Source: Variovorax sp. TBS-050B (GTDB taxonomy: Bacteria; Pseudomonadota; Gammaproteobacteria; Burkholderiales; Burkholderiaceae_C). From it: a DNA stretch of 64,000 nt. Shown piece after piece: positions 50,769 to 58,316 of this stretch. The notes beneath the pieces are model-generated. The model made no database searches. It saw only the letters and a list, made by a program, of their open reading frames with translations, and had not been told where the DNA came from. The stretch's first letter is position 1, and each line of letters starts with the position of its first letter. Location: the NCBI RefSeq assembly GCF_029893635.1, contig NZ_JARXYR010000002.1, positions 1,959,001 through 2,023,000 of the forward strand. Reading direction: 5' to 3'. A program made the translations under genes and the position numbers.

Positions 50769-51452
50769 ATGAAAATCCTGATCGCCGACGACCACCGGCT
50801 CGTCATCGAGGCGGTCAAAGCCAAGTTGTCGGAGCTGGAGCCCGGCATCGAGTTCGTGCTGGCGATGAGCGTCGACGAACTGCTGGCGGGCGCGACCGAC
50901 GAGCTCGACCTGGCCCTGATCGACCTCAACATGCCCGGCGCCGACGGCCAGGCCCACATCGACGAGATCCGGCGCCGCCATCCGGCGGTGCCCGTGATCG
51001 TGCTCTCGGGCTACGAAGACCCCGCGATCATGCGCAGCGCGCTCGAACGCGGCGTGCTCGGCTTCATTCCCAAGGCCTATTCGCCCGAGGTGATGCTCTC
51101 GGCCGTGCGGCTGGTGCTCGCGGGCGGCGTCTACGTGCCGCCGATGATGCTCACCGCGCTGCCGCCCGGCATCGTGGCCGGCGTGGCACCGGGCCCCACG
51201 GGCGAGCCGCGCGCGGCGGCAACGCCGCCCTCGCAGACGCTCGAACACCTGCGCAGCGTGCTGACCGAGCGGCAGGTCGAAGTGCTGCAGCTGCTCTCGC
51301 AGGGCAAGCCCAACAAGCTCATCGGCCGCAGCCTGGGCATCAGCGAAGGCACGGTCAAGATCCACCTCGCGGCGATCTTCCGCGCGCTCAATGTGCGCAA
51401 CCGCACCGAGGCGGTCGTGGCCGCGCAGGCGCTGACCGAGGCGCAGGCCTGA
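50769..51452 (+). CDS. NarL/FixJ-type response regulator
   Basis: A 227-aa two-component regulator. The receiver domain (about 1-120) starts MKILIADDHR and has phospho-acceptor Asp52 in LALIDLNMPGADG, Ser/Thr at VIVLSGYED and Lys in FIPKAY. The LuxR-type helix-turn-helix (about 155-220) has LTERQVEVLQLLSQGKPNKL and GTVKIHLAAIFRALN. It binds DNA when phosphorylated. No histidine kinase is adjacent; the hybrid kinase at 5228 is a possible but unproven partner. It diverges from the DotU-like/IcmF-like pair, so control of that pair or of the T6SS is plausible. Confidence 0.93.
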   Translation: MKILIADDHRLVIEAVKAKLSELEPGIEFVLAMSVDELLAGATDELDLALIDLNMPGADGQAHIDEIRRRHPAVPVIVLSGYEDPAIMRSALERGVLGFIPKAYSPEVMLSAVRLVLAGGVYVPPMMLTALPPGIVAGVAPGPTGEPRAAATPPSQTLEHLRSVLTERQVEVLQLLSQGKPNKLIGRSLGISEGTVKIHLAAIFRALNVRNRTEAVVAAQALTEAQA

Positions 51453-51494
51453 CGGCAGCGGCCACCGGGCCGCGCGCCGTCGCCGGTCCGATGC

Positions 51495-51950
51495 TCAGGA
51501 GCAGCTGAGCTTCATCGCCTCGATGCGTCCGCCGAAGCCGAGCTTGCGCATCAGGCCGCCTTCGCGGCTGTTGGCCGGAAATTCCACCGTGCGGTCGCGG
51601 AACATCGCGTGCTCGAACACCTGCAGCCGCGCGCGCGGGCCGACGCTCACGCTGTCGACGTCGCGCTTGAGCTGGCGCGCCGTGCCGCGGTCCATGCTCT
51701 GCACTTCGGCCGGGCCGACCAGCGTGAGCATGTCGCCCTGGAAGTTGCGCCCGGTGTAGAACTGCGCCCAGCAGCCCGAGGCCAGCGCCGGGTCCTCGAT
51801 GCGCACGGGCACCAGCAGGATCGTCGGATCGGGGCGGTTGTCGGCCGAGGCCGCCGCGCCGCCGCCCGGCGCCGTCGAGGTGTTGGTGTTGGCGCAGGCG
51901 CCCAGCGCGAGCGCGCCGGCGAGCAGGAGATAGCGGTAGTGGTTCTTCAT
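51495..51950 (-). CDS. Lipoprotein with beta/gamma-crystallin-like domain
   Basis: A 151-aa lipoprotein with lipobox LGACA around Cys19. The mature part resembles a beta/gamma-crystallin-type Greek-key domain: CWAQFYTGRNFQGDMLTLVG and ARLQVFEHAMFRDRTVEFPA each have the Y/F-X-G-X-D/N flavour of such motifs. Its function is unknown; related domains bind calcium or stabilise envelopes. ATG 51950 was chosen over a GTG two codons upstream. A TTCCTACG sequence lies 33-40 bases upstream on its strand, shared with neighbouring genes. Confidence 0.65.
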   Translation of the reverse strand: MKNHYRYLLLAGALALGACANTNTSTAPGGGAAASADNRPDPTILLVPVRIEDPALASGCWAQFYTGRNFQGDMLTLVGPAEVQSMDRGTARQLKRDVDSVSVGPRARLQVFEHAMFRDRTVEFPANSREGGLMRKLGFGGRIEAMKLSCS

Positions 51951-51982
51951 GCGCACAGGCTAGCGGTCGGCCCCGGCCGGCG

Positions 51983-51990
51983 CGTAGGAA
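51983..51990 (-). promoter_or_regulatory. TTCCTACG motif upstream of the crystallin-like lipoprotein gene
   Basis: One of four CCTACG-type motifs that recur in the intergenic regions of this gene group (others at 52083-52090, 53747-53754 and 54818-54825 on the plus strand). It may be part of a shared promoter or operator; the function is not established. Confidence 0.3.
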
Positions 51991-52082
51991 GAGCGCCCAT
52001 GCGGCCGTCGCCGCATCGCGGTTCGCTCCGCCTGCGCCGCACGCGGAATCTCCGTGAATGACTGCTGCCCGTATGCGCGCAA

Positions 52083-52090
52083 TTCCTACG
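52083..52090 (+). promoter_or_regulatory. TTCCTACG motif upstream of the acidic small-protein gene
   Basis: Identical to the motif at 51983-51990 on the other strand, about 65 bp upstream of the ATG at 52155. See the finding on recurring CCTACG motifs. Confidence 0.3.
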
Positions 52091-52154
52091 CAGGGCCCGG
52101 TGGCGAGTGCGCAGCCTGAAGCCTTCTGCAACGAACAACGGAATGAAGGAAGCC

Positions 52155-52490
52155 ATGGCCACGAGCAGCATCCTGGGCGGCGAACGGCCGCCGGTGGAAC
52201 CCGCGGGTACCGACGTCGACAGCCTGGGACCGAGCGACAGCAGCGACAGCGGGAGCGACGTGCGCACCGCGCATGAACGCAGCGCCATTCCCGACGATGC
52301 GGCGGAGGGCGCGATCCCGATCGCGCACGACAGCAGCACCGATGCCGCCGGCACCGGCGAACGCGCCTCCGCCGACGCGCCGCCCACGCAGCCCGACGCG
52401 GACATCCTGCCCGACAGCATGGGCATCGTGGACGCGCTGGCCGACAGCGACGAGGGCGACCCCGAGGACGCCGAAGCCGACCGCGACTGA
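52155..52490 (+). CDS. Acidic, probably disordered hypothetical protein
   Basis: A 111-aa protein rich in Asp, Ala, Ser and Pro, with no helix-forming hydrophobic core, signal peptide or membrane segment. It begins MATSSILGGERPPVEPAGTD and ends in an acidic tail (DEGDPEDAEADRD). No family was recognised. ATG 52155 has an AAGGAAG-type ribosome site just upstream; an in-frame ATG at 52143 is possible. It sits among genes that look like a stress-response group. Confidence 0.55.
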   Translation: MATSSILGGERPPVEPAGTDVDSLGPSDSSDSGSDVRTAHERSAIPDDAAEGAIPIAHDSSTDAAGTGERASADAPPTQPDADILPDSMGIVDALADSDEGDPEDAEADRD

Positions 52491-52532
52491 GGCCGGGTGG
52501 CGAGAAAACCGGGCCCGAGACGGAAACACGCC

Positions 52533-52973
52533 ATGCCGACCCATCTCGATTGCGTTCTCCAGAGCCTCCAGCAGCTCGCCCACGCACGCATCGCGCGCGA
52601 GTTCCAGCGCGTCTGGAATGCGCGGGCGAATCCGGCAGCGGAAGGCAGCAGCGAGGCGGACCACCGCGTGCTGCGTTGCGAGCAGGCGCTCGCCGAGCTG
52701 CGCCTGCGCATCGACGATCCGCGCCAGATCGCGCAGCTCAAGGTGGGACGCGCGCTCTACCTGCGCATGCTGCTCGAGAGCGCGCCCGCGCGGCTGCAGT
52801 CGTGGAGCGACAGCGACACGCTCGAGGACATGCCGAAGTCGCATCTGTTCGAGTGGATCTCGTACGACTTCGAGCGGCTCGAACTGGCCGAGCTCGAAGG
52901 CGCGATGACGCCCGAGGAAGCGGCCACGTACGCGCATGCGCTCGATGCGCGCGCGAGCCTGCGCGAGGAATGA
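52533..52973 (+). CDS. Hypothetical helical protein
   Basis: A 146-aa protein of unknown function, predicted mostly helical (LQSLQQLAHARIAREFQRVW; QAIAELRLRIDDP-like heptads in the middle). There are no signal peptide, membrane helix or catalytic motifs. The end, MTPEEAATYAHALDARASLR, looks like an amphipathic helix. ATG 52533 is preferred for its normal N-terminus (MPTHLDCVLQSLQ); a GTG at 52497 would add 12 basic residues. It follows the acidic protein by 42 bp and could share its transcript. Confidence 0.55.
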   Translation: MPTHLDCVLQSLQQLAHARIAREFQRVWNARANPAAEGSSEADHRVLRCEQALAELRLRIDDPRQIAQLKVGRALYLRMLLESAPARLQSWSDSDTLEDMPKSHLFEWISYDFERLELAELEGAMTPEEAATYAHALDARASLREE

Positions 52974-52995
52974 CGGTCCCGCGCGGCGCGCCGCC

Positions 52996-53226
52996 TCAGG
53001 GCCGGCCCAGCACGATCGCGCCGCTCTGCAGGTAGCGGTCGAACTCGATCTTCGGAATGGCGGCGGTCAGCGACTGGCCGTCCTCGGTCCACGTCAGGAC
53101 CACGCTGTCGTCGGCCATCATCGCCTGGCAGTCGCCTTCGGGAATCTTCAGCTGCGGCCCGTCGCCGGCGCGGAACTCGACCGGGCCCACGATGCGGGCG
53201 TCCATCTGCGTAGGGGTGGATGTCAT
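52996..53226 (-). CDS. Small hypothetical protein
   Basis: A 76-aa protein with alternating hydrophobic strands (ARIVGPVEFRAGDGPQLKIP; DDSVVLTWTEDGQSLTAAIP), suggesting a small all-beta domain. There is no signal peptide. It is of unknown function. It converges with the helical hypothetical gene, whose stop is 22 bp away. It may be transcribed with the exported protein gene at 53248-53610, which lies 21 bp upstream in the same direction. Confidence 0.6.
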   Translation of the reverse strand: MTSTPTQMDARIVGPVEFRAGDGPQLKIPEGDCQAMMADDSVVLTWTEDGQSLTAAIPKIEFDRYLQSGAIVLGRP

Positions 53227-53247
53227 GGCGTGCGTTCCTGGCGCCTG

Positions 53248-53610
53248 TTACTGGGGCGCGGGGCGTGCATGGCGCTTGCTGCCGTCGTCGCGCTGCTGCT
53301 GGGCGGGGTCGCCGTCGCGCGAGGGCGCGAGGCCGCCGGGGGTGCCCGCCGAGGGCGGCCGCGAGGTCTGCGTTCGCGCGCTGGCCGGTCCCTTGTCCGC
53401 ACCGAGCGGGCCCTGGTCCATCGTGCCCGAGGGTCTCTCCGCCGGCCGGGTGGCCGGCGCCTTCTGTGCGTCGCTGCCGGGCGGCGTCACGGTGCCCTTG
53501 GGATTGCCCGCGGGCTGGGCTGCTGCGGCCAGCGCGATCAGGGAAGCCGCTGCCGCGAGGCCGCCATGGATGAGTCGGCGGGCATGGGAGCGCATGAAAT
53601 CTTGGGGCAT
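53248..53610 (-). CDS. Small exported hypothetical protein, low complexity
   Basis: A 120-aa protein with an N-terminal signal peptide (RRLIHGGLAAAASLIALAAA, cleaved near AAAQPAG). The mature part is low-complexity, rich in Pro, Gly, Ala, Gln and charged residues. No family was recognised. ATG 53610 was chosen because it directly precedes the signal peptide; upstream in-frame extension is basic and unlikely. It is likely periplasmic. The 200 bp between it and the next gene holds promoter elements for both directions. Confidence 0.6.
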   Translation of the reverse strand: MPQDFMRSHARRLIHGGLAAAASLIALAAAAQPAGNPKGTVTPPGSDAQKAPATRPAERPSGTMDQGPLGADKGPASARTQTSRPPSAGTPGGLAPSRDGDPAQQQRDDGSKRHARPAPQ

Positions 53611-53746
53611 GGGGAGTCCTCGGAAAAAGAAGAATGCTCTGCAGCCTTCTTTCTCGCGCATGCGCGGCGCGCGCTTGTAGGCAGGAACAGCATTCCCGCG
53701 ACGGTGCGCGCCTGCCTGCGCGGATGGGCGCCGAAGACGCGCCGCT

Positions 53747-53754
53747 TTCCTACG
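53747..53754 (+). promoter_or_regulatory. TTCCTACG motif upstream of the 53811 gene
   Basis: Third copy of the recurring motif, 57 bp upstream of the GTG at 53811, followed by a run of six T. A related CCTGCCTACAAG occurs on the minus strand near 53674-53685, upstream of the exported protein gene. Confidence 0.3.
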
Positions 53755-53810
53755 TCCGGGTTTTTTCAGCGCGTGCACGGTGGGTGTTTCGAAGCACGAA
53801 GGAGTCCCGC

Positions 53811-54097
53811 GTGAACAGTCCCTCCAACCCGCCGGCGCGCAGCCCGGCGGACGATCCGCAGGCGAAGACCGCCGCCACCTATGGCCAGCCGATGCCCGCG
53901 CAGCGCAGCATGAAGCGCGAAGCGAAGACGGCGGCAGAAAACGGCGAACCCGTGGGTCCGAACGACGGCCCCGCGATCACCGATCGCAAGAAGCCGCGCC
54001 ACGTCCCGGCGACGCCGGCGTGGGCGAAACCGACAACCACGGCAGCTCGCCCTACAGCCAGCGCGGCCTGCCCGAAAAGCCGGTGCGCGAGGAATGA
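53811..54097 (+). CDS. Small hydrophilic hypothetical protein, apparent frameshift near 54008
   Basis: About 95 residues if one base is restored. GTG 53811, after AAGGAG, starts a hydrophilic protein (NSPSNPPARSPADDPQAKTA, then GQPMPAQRSMKREAKTAAEN and PAITDRKKPRHVP). The natural ending, GDAGVGETDNHGSSPYSQRG followed by LPEKPVREE and a stop at 54097, lies in another frame. Restoring one G in the CCGG at 54006-54009 joins them. No family function is known; it looks like a disordered, stress-associated protein. Without correction the frame continues to 54314 into the next gene with atypical residues. Confidence 0.5.
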
Positions 54098-54253
54098 GCC
54101 GCCCGGGCGCGGCAGCCCGAAGAAGGCTTACAGCCGACGTCAGGCGATGCCGACACGGTCACCGATCGGCGCACCCACCATGCGTGATGAACCGGTGAAT
54201 TTTTTCTTTTCCAACCCGCCTCGGACCCCGAGGCACACGAAGGAGTCTTTGAC

Positions 54254-54736
54254 ATGGCCAACTACACGAACACCGCCGACACCGCGAACGCCGAGGATGT
54301 CGTCGAGGTGCTGAACGACCTGCTCGAGAACGCGCGCGATGGCGAGTACGGCTTCCGCGCCTGCGCCGAAGAGGTCGAGTCGCCGCAGCTCAAGCAGGTC
54401 TTCCAGAACCGCTCGGCCGAATGCGCGCGCGCCGCGGGCGAGCTGGTGCAGCTCATCCGTCGCTTCGGCGGCTCGCCCGATGACGGCGGCTCGGTGAGCG
54501 GCGCCATGCACCGCGGCTGGGTGCACGTGAAGGGCACGCTCGGCGCCGACAGCGCGCTGTCGATGCTCGAGGAATGCGAGCGCGGCGAAGACGCGGCGGT
54601 GGCGCGCTACCGCAAGGCGCTGAAGGAAGACCTGCCCGCCGACGTGCGCGCGCTGATCCAGCAGCAGGCCGACGGTGCCCAGCGCAACCACGACGAGATC
54701 AGGCGCCTGCGCGACGAACTGCGCGCCAGCAAGTAA
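54254..54736 (+). CDS. PA2169 family four-helix-bundle protein (DUF2383)
   Basis: A 160-aa ferritin-like four-helix protein of the DUF2383/PA2169 family. Visible helices include AEDVVEVLNDLLENARDGEY, SPQLKQVFQNRSAECARAAG and LSMLEECERGEDAAVARYRK, with Glu and His spaced as in ferritin-like folds (NHDEIRRLRDEL). Members are often found in envelope or general stress gene groups; the molecular role is not established. An AAGGAG ribosome site precedes ATG 54254. It is probably cytoplasmic, since no signal is seen. Confidence 0.88.
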   Translation: MANYTNTADTANAEDVVEVLNDLLENARDGEYGFRACAEEVESPQLKQVFQNRSAECARAAGELVQLIRRFGGSPDDGGSVSGAMHRGWVHVKGTLGADSALSMLEECERGEDAAVARYRKALKEDLPADVRALIQQQADGAQRNHDEIRRLRDELRASK

Positions 54737-54817
54737 GCAAGCAAGCCGGGCGGCCCGCGGAATGGGCGCCCGGCATCGCTCTTTCGTTAGCTGCCGGCTG
54801 ACGCGCGCATAGGTACA

Positions 54818-54825
54818 AACCTACG
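54818..54825 (+). promoter_or_regulatory. CCTACG motif upstream of the phosphatase gene
   Basis: AACCTACG lies about 94 bp before the likely phoD start at 54919. It is the fourth occurrence of the CCTACG core in this gene group, here with AA replacing TT in front of it. Confidence 0.25.
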
Positions 54826-54850
54826 CTGAAAACCAAAGTCTCCAACTTCA

Positions 54851-56701
54851 ATGGCGCCGACGTCGAAAGGGATTGAGGCGTGCGGTGCGTCTCGCCTTCG
54901 GCGGATCAGGAGACAGCCATGCGCAGCGACAACGACAAGAAGAACGACGAGGCAAGCCAGACCGCCGACGACGGCGGCGCCACGGATCCCCAGTCAAACC
55001 CTGACCGGCACCACGCGACGCGCGCTGATACGCAGCGCGGTGCTGTTCGCGATGTTCTCGGCCAGCGGGGTCAGCCTGACGGCCTGCGGAGGCGGTGGTG
55101 GAGGCGGGGGCGGCGGCGGAGGGATCGGCGGAGGCGGCGGCATTCCGCCCGAGAGCACCGGACCTCTGTTCAAGCATGGCGTCGCGAGCGGCGACCCCTT
55201 GTCGGACCGGGTGATCCTCTGGACCCGCGTGACGGCGCCTGCGCCGGGCACCCTCAACGTCGAATGGCAAGTGGCGAGCGACGAGCGTTTCGGCGTCATC
55301 GTCGGCCGCGGCACGGTGAGCACCGGCCCGGAGCGCGACTACACGGTCAAGGTGGACGCCACCGGGCTCCAGCCGGCCAGCACCTACTTCTATCGCTTCC
55401 TGGTGGGCGACGAGAGTTCGCCCATCGGCCGCACCCGCACGCTGCCGGTGGGCGGCGTCTCGCAGGCGCGGCTGGCGGTGGTGTCGTGCTCCAACTTTCC
55501 CAGCGGCTACTTCAACGTCTATGCCGACATCGCCAAGCGCACCGACATCGACGTGGTGCTGCATCTGGGCGACTACATCTACGAGTACGGCCGCGTGGGC
55601 TATGCCTCGCAGCTCGCCATTGCCATCGACCGCGAATCGACCCCCGACCATGAGATCCTGACGCTGGCGGACTACCGCCAGCGCCACGCGCAATACCGCA
55701 CCGACGGCGACCTGCGCGCCCTGCATGCGCGCTTTCCCATGATCGCCGTGTGGGACGACCACGACCTGGCCGACAACGCATGGTCGGGCGGCGCGGCCAA
55801 CCACGACGAAGCGAGCGAGGGCAGCTTTGCGGCACGGCGCGCGGCTGCCGTGCAGGCCTATAACGAATGGCTGCCCACGCGCCTGCCTGACGCGGCCAAC
55901 CCGCTGCTGATCTATCGCTCGTTCGACTTCGGCACGCTGGCTTCCCTGCACATGCTCGACACGCGGCTCGTCGGCCGCGAGCGGCAGCTCACGCTCGACC
56001 AATACCTGGCCGGCGAAGCGGCCGCGCCCACGCGCCAGCTGCTGGGCCAGCCGCAGGTGGACTGGCTCTCCGCGCGCATGGCCGCCTCGGCCGCGACCTG
56101 GCAGGTGCTGGGCCAGCAGGTGCTCATGATGCGCATGACCATCCCGCTGAGCATTGCCAACGACTTCAACGCCGAGACGCTGGCCGCCTACGTGGCCGCG
56201 CAGGCGCTGCCGGAGGCTTCCCGCAGCGACAGCCAGCGCGCCCTGCTCGCCCAGCAGAAGGTGCCCTACAACCTGGACGCATGGGACGGCTACCCGGCCG
56301 CGCGCGACACCGTGCTCGCCATGGCGCGAAACCAGGGCAAGAACCTGGTCTCGCTCGCAGGCGACACGCACAACGCCTGGGCCGGCAACCTGACCGATGC
56401 GTCGGGGCAGCGGGTGGGCGTGGAATTCGGAACCTCGTCGGTATCGTCGCCCGGCTTCGAGCGGGCCTTGCCGCTGATCGCCGCCGACCTGCTGCCCGAC
56501 GCCTTCCTGCGCATGATCGACGACCTGCGCTACGCCCAGACCAGCAAGCGCGGGTATGCCGTGCTGACCCTGACGCCGGGCGAGGCGCGCTGCGAGTACG
56601 TCGAGGTCAGCACGGTGCTGAGCCGTGACTATTCGGCGAGAACGGCCGCCACGCTGCGCGCGCTGCCGGGCAGCGGCAACCTGCAGGTGCTGGCCGCCTG
56701 A
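54851..56701 (+). CDS. phoD: PhoD-type alkaline phosphatase / phosphodiesterase
   Basis: An exported metallophosphatase of the PhoD family. The N-terminal PhoD domain contains KHGVASGDPLSDRVILWTRV. The catalytic domain has LGDYIYEYGR, AVWDDHDLADNAW and LAGDTHNAW, which supply the metal ligands. A twin-arginine-like signal (TTRRALIRSAVLFAMF) is followed by a lipobox-like LTACG and then a run of glycines. Coordinates follow the open frame from ATG 54851, which has no ribosome site. A far better start, ATG 54919 with CAGGAGA, is in another frame (MRSDNDKKNDEASQTADDGG) that joins the signal peptide if one C is removed from the CCCC at about 54987-54990. It probably scavenges phosphate from esters in the periplasm. 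Confidence 0.88.
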   Translation: MAPTSKGIEACGASRLRRIRRQPCAATTTRRTTRQARPPTTAAPRIPSQTLTGTTRRALIRSAVLFAMFSASGVSLTACGGGGGGGGGGGGIGGGGGIPPESTGPLFKHGVASGDPLSDRVILWTRVTAPAPGTLNVEWQVASDERFGVIVGRGTVSTGPERDYTVKVDATGLQPASTYFYRFLVGDESSPIGRTRTLPVGGVSQARLAVVSCSNFPSGYFNVYADIAKRTDIDVVLHLGDYIYEYGRVGYASQLAIAIDRESTPDHEILTLADYRQRHAQYRTDGDLRALHARFPMIAVWDDHDLADNAWSGGAANHDEASEGSFAARRAAAVQAYNEWLPTRLPDAANPLLIYRSFDFGTLASLHMLDTRLVGRERQLTLDQYLAGEAAAPTRQLLGQPQVDWLSARMAASAATWQVLGQQVLMMRMTIPLSIANDFNAETLAAYVAAQALPEASRSDSQRALLAQQKVPYNLDAWDGYPAARDTVLAMARNQGKNLVSLAGDTHNAWAGNLTDASGQRVGVEFGTSSVSSPGFERALPLIAADLLPDAFLRMIDDLRYAQTSKRGYAVLTLTPGEARCEYVEVSTVLSRDYSARTAATLRALPGSGNLQVLAA

Positions 56702-56747
56702 GGGGTGGATAAAGTAGAGCCCGATTTCTGAACTCTGCTGGCTCCTC

Positions 56748-57476
56748 TTGAACGCTCCTCGCCTCGACCTCTCCCGCTTCGACGCGGCCATCGTCGACCT
56801 CGACGGGACGATGGTCGACACGCTCGGCGACTTCGCCGTGTCGCTCAACCAGATGCTCGGCGATCTCTCGCTGCCGCCGATTCCATCGGCGGCCATCGAG
56901 CGCATGGTCGGCAAGGGCTCGGAGCACCTGATCCTTTCGGCGCTCGCGCATGTGCTGGCCTCGCCGGCGAGCGCGTTCGCGCACGAGGGCGCCGACGCGC
57001 TGCAGGCGCGCGCGCAGGCGCTGTTCGATCGCGCCTGGGACCGCTACCAGCACCACTACCTCGCGATCAACGGCCAGCATTCGGCGCTCTACCCGGGCGT
57101 GCTCGAAGGGCTGGCCGCGCTGCGGGCGCGGGGCCTGCGCCTCGCATGCCTCACGAACAAGCCCGGCGCGTTCGCCAGGCCGCTGCTGGCCGCGAAGGGG
57201 CTCGAGGGCTTCTTCGACTTCGCCTTCGGCGGCGATGCCTTCGAGCGCAAGAAGCCCGATCCGCTGCCGCTGCGGCGCGCCTGCGAGGCGCTCGGCACCG
57301 CGCCGGAACGCACGCTGATGATCGGCGATTCGAGCAACGACGCCAGGGCCGCACGCGCCGCGGGCTGCCCCGTGGTGCTCGTGACCTACGGCTACAACCA
57401 TGGCGAGCCGATCCGCGCGGTGGATGCGGACGGCTTCGTCGATTCGCTGGCCGAACTCGGCGCCGCGCCCGGCTGA
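56748..57476 (+). CDS. gph: Phosphoglycolate phosphatase
   Basis: A 242-aa HAD-family phosphatase that removes phosphate from 2-phosphoglycolate. HAD motif I is AIVDLDGTMVDTLGDF, motif II CLTNKPG, and motif III/IV MIGDSSNDARAARAAGCPVV. A typical GYNHGEPI follows. The start is TTG 56748; it gives the common MNAPRLDLSRFDAAIVDLDG beginning. A TAAAGT (56710-56715) about 33 bp upstream may be a -10 element. gph commonly precedes trpE in Burkholderiales, here separated by a convergent chalcone-isomerase-like gene. Confidence 0.9.
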   Translation: MNAPRLDLSRFDAAIVDLDGTMVDTLGDFAVSLNQMLGDLSLPPIPSAAIERMVGKGSEHLILSALAHVLASPASAFAHEGADALQARAQALFDRAWDRYQHHYLAINGQHSALYPGVLEGLAALRARGLRLACLTNKPGAFARPLLAAKGLEGFFDFAFGGDAFERKKPDPLPLRRACEALGTAPERTLMIGDSSNDARAARAAGCPVVLVTYGYNHGEPIRAVDADGFVDSLAELGAAPG

Positions 57477-57497
57477 CGAAGACGGAAGGGAAGACGG

Positions 57498-58100
57498 CTA
57501 CGGCTGCCGGCCGAGCAGCGCGTCCTTGAGCTTCCAGTCGGCCGGCGCCGGGCCGAGCCAGATGCGCAGCAGCGCGTTGTAGAAGGCCGGCTCCTTGACC
57601 GGATCGGGCTGCGGCACGCCGCGCACCGTGATCAGCGTGCCCGTGCCGGGCAGCCAGTCGATGGTGAAGGTGTCGCCCGCCTTGAGCTGCTTCTGGTCGG
57701 CGAACATCTGGCCCATGCGCAGCAGGCCCGGGATCAGGTTGACCATCTCGGCCTTGGGCGAGTTCTCTTCCACGCCCTTGGTGAACAGCTTGCCGAGCTC
57801 GTTCGCATCGATGTCGCGCAGCATCGTGATGGCCATGCGCTTGGGGCCGGGCGCCGCCAGCACCTCCTCGGGCGTGGCCGCCTTCTTGCCCAGGTAGAGC
57901 CCGGCCGTGTACACCTTGAAGACCGCCTTGTAGCGCACGCCCGCGCCGTTGAGGCGCAGCGCGCTGCCGCGCAGTTCGAGTGCGTCGTCGAGCTTCACGC
58001 CCGCCACCTCGACCTGCGCGGCGGAGGCGCCGATGGCGGCGGCCGCTGCGCAGGCGAGCAGGGCCGGGCGGAAGAACAGGATGCAGGAAAGAGCGGACAA
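57498..58100 (-). CDS. Exported chalcone-isomerase-like domain protein
   Basis: A 200-aa protein with a signal peptide (ILFFRPALLACAAAAAIGAS, cleaved near ASAAQ) and a chalcone-isomerase-like fold: VAGVKLDDALELRGSALRLN, FKVYTAGLYLGKK and LPGTGTLITVRG. Bacterial members are periplasmic and usually not enzymatic; they may bind fatty acids or other ligands. The start is a TTG at 58100 preceded by AAGGAG on the minus strand; no ATG gives a signal peptide. It is convergent with gph (21 bp) and divergent from the trp leader. A palindrome CGAACGATCGTTCG lies 21-34 bp upstream of its start. Confidence 0.85.
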   Translation of the reverse strand: MSALSCILFFRPALLACAAAAAIGASAAQVEVAGVKLDDALELRGSALRLNGAGVRYKAVFKVYTAGLYLGKKAATPEEVLAAPGPKRMAITMLRDIDANELGKLFTKGVEENSPKAEMVNLIPGLLRMGQMFADQKQLKAGDTFTIDWLPGTGTLITVRGVPQPDPVKEPAFYNALLRIWLGPAPADWKLKDALLGRQP

Positions 58101-58120
58101 GCGAGCCTCCTTGGAATTTG

Positions 58121-58134
58121 CGAACGATCGTTCG
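58121..58134. promoter_or_regulatory. 14-bp palindrome, candidate repressor operator
   Basis: CGAACGATCGTTCG is a perfect palindrome close to the start of the chalcone-isomerase-like gene and about 100 bp before the trp leader. TetR-type repressors bind palindromes of this general form (family knowledge); which protein binds here is unknown. It is nearer to the minus-strand gene, which is the likelier target. The region 58101-58436 otherwise holds only the features listed for the trp leader. Confidence 0.4.
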
Positions 58135-58217
58135 AATGTATCTATTCGTTCTATATGCCGGGTCCGGGCGAACCCTGAAAAGCCGGGCCTTCGATGCCAG
58201 CTGTCTTTTTCGTGGGC

Positions 58218-58232
58218 TAAACTCCGCCTTCC
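58218..58232 (+). promoter_or_regulatory. Candidate -10 element for a leaderless trp transcript
   Basis: TAAACT at 58218-58223 ends 9 bases before the ATG of the candidate trpL, which would put transcription start at or within a few bases of that codon. A convincing -35 was not found. Leaderless trpL is known in alphaproteobacteria; extension to this organism is inference. Confidence 0.35.
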
Positions 58233-58316
58233 ATGTTCGTTCATCACATCCATCAAACAGGTGAAGGCAGCCGGGGAGCCTGGCCCTGGCGTCGCCATAC
58301 ATCGCTGCCTGTTTGA
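58233..58316 (+). CDS. trpL: Candidate trp operon leader peptide with tandem Trp codons
   Basis: A 27-codon open frame from ATG 58233 to TGA 58314-58316, about 120 bp before trpE. The peptide begins MFVHHIHQTGEG and contains Trp-Pro-Trp encoded by TGG at 58281-58283 and 58287-58289, then RRHTSLPV and stop. Two Trp codons in so short a frame, placed right before trpE and inside a stem-forming region, are what ribosome-mediated attenuation requires. There is no obvious ribosome site, but a -10-like TAAACT just upstream suggests a leaderless start. The chance of a false positive remains since frames are easily open in GC-rich DNA. Confidence 0.5.
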   Translation: MFVHHIHQTGEGSRGAWPWRRHTSLPV

